Source: Tardiphaga sp. 709
GTDB lineage: Bacteria; Pseudomonadota; Alphaproteobacteria; Rhizobiales; Xanthobacteraceae
Direction of reading: 5' to 3'
Length of the DNA: 64,000 nt
Assembly (NCBI RefSeq): GCF_032401055.1
Contig: NZ_CP135529.1
Span: 2,480,001-2,544,000 of the forward strand
Shown: positions 63,713 to 64,000 of the stretch, piece after piece
How the letters are laid out: each line of letters begins with the position of its first letter
Numbering within the stretch: position 1 is the stretch's first letter
Made by a program: the position numbers and the translations under genes
Notes under the pieces: generated by a model
Seen by the model: the letters and a program-made list of their open reading frames with translations, nothing else
Databases searched by the model: none
What the model was told of the DNA's origin: nothing

Positions 63713-64000
63713 TGACAGGATATCTCGCCCCGTTTGCGATCATTGCCCTTTTGTCGGGGTCAGCACAGGCAGCGGAGATCAATGACTATCCGACCTCCGC
63801 GCGTGCCGAATATGTCTTCGGCTGCATGAAGGCAAATGGCGAGACCCGGCAGTCGATCGAGCAATGTTCGTGCTCCATCGATGTGGTGGCGTCGATTGTG
63901 CCCTATACCCGCTATATCACGGCGGAAACGGCGCTGAGCATGTCGCAGGTGCGCGGCAATCTGAGCGCCCAGTTTCGGACCTCGGAGCAGGCCAACAGCG
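63713..64000 (+). CDS. Exported cysteine-containing protein, partial at window edge
   Basis: The frame from the ATG at 63713 is open to the window end (96 codons). It has a signal peptide (MTGYLAPFAIIALLSGSAQA) and a mature part with RAEYVFGCMKANGET, IEQCSCSIDVVASIVPYTRY and ETALSMSQVRG. The C-x(n)-C-S-C spacing resembles small exported proteins found near PQQ-dependent dehydrogenase genes. The name is left open because the C-terminus is missing. Confidence 0.75.

Overview
The window looks like chromosome of an alphaproteobacterium of the order Hyphomicrobiales, most likely Nitrobacteraceae (the Bradyrhizobium / Rhodopseudomonas / Tardiphaga group). The reasons are the high GC content with strong third-position bias, which produces long antisense shadow frames, the dense set of ABC uptake systems and catabolic operons, a XoxF-type methanol oxidation module with glutathione-linked formaldehyde oxidation, a FixK/FNR-like box, and family-typical small proteins. 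This is inference from gene content; no 16S or core marker gene is present.

Layout. 1-2479 (minus): a LivK-LivH-LivM uptake system, with LivM running off the left edge. 2658-11276: a LysR regulator with two helix-turn-helix domains, divergent from a GlnHQPP-type transporter followed by a cyclic-amidohydrolase, a DUF917 protein and a urocanate-hydratase paralogue. Together these resemble the lower steps of (S-methyl-)thiourocanate/thiohydantoin breakdown known from ergothioneine catabolism. 11587-11661: tRNA-Gln(UUG). 12027-23809 (minus): a MocR-type regulator, then an oligopeptide-type binding protein, HyuA, HyuB, a class III aminotransferase, an acyl-CoA synthetase, a DUF35 OB-fold protein and an SCP2-type thiolase. 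This is a plausible ring-opening, deamination, CoA-activation and cleavage pathway.

24215-35192: an Mla-type lipid transport operon (MlaE, MlaF, MCE protein) whose MCE gene is cut by an IS30-family element, then a phosphoketolase/acetate kinase cluster behind a perfect FixK/FNR-like box, then a second identical but inverted IS30 copy. 35262-50176: an amide-utilisation region with a five-gene Liv/Urt-like ABC transporter, an amidase interrupted by a frameshift, a binding-protein-like gene without signal peptide divergent from a MarR regulator, a RidA protein, an AraC-formamidase fusion, a second formamidase, a fused permease-ATPase and its binding protein.

50177-55295: a gene-poor stretch with short repeats, small proteins and a PAS/PAS hybrid histidine kinase. 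55599-64000: a one-carbon module (xoxF, cytochrome c, glutathione-dependent formaldehyde dehydrogenase, Gfa; all minus), a divergent AraC regulator, a lone pqqA and several small exported proteins of unknown function, the last running off the right edge.

The strongest candidates for something little described are the thiohydantoin-type operon with an unusual urocanase paralogue, the AraC-formamidase fusion, and the HyuAB/aminotransferase/CoA-ligase/thiolase operon.
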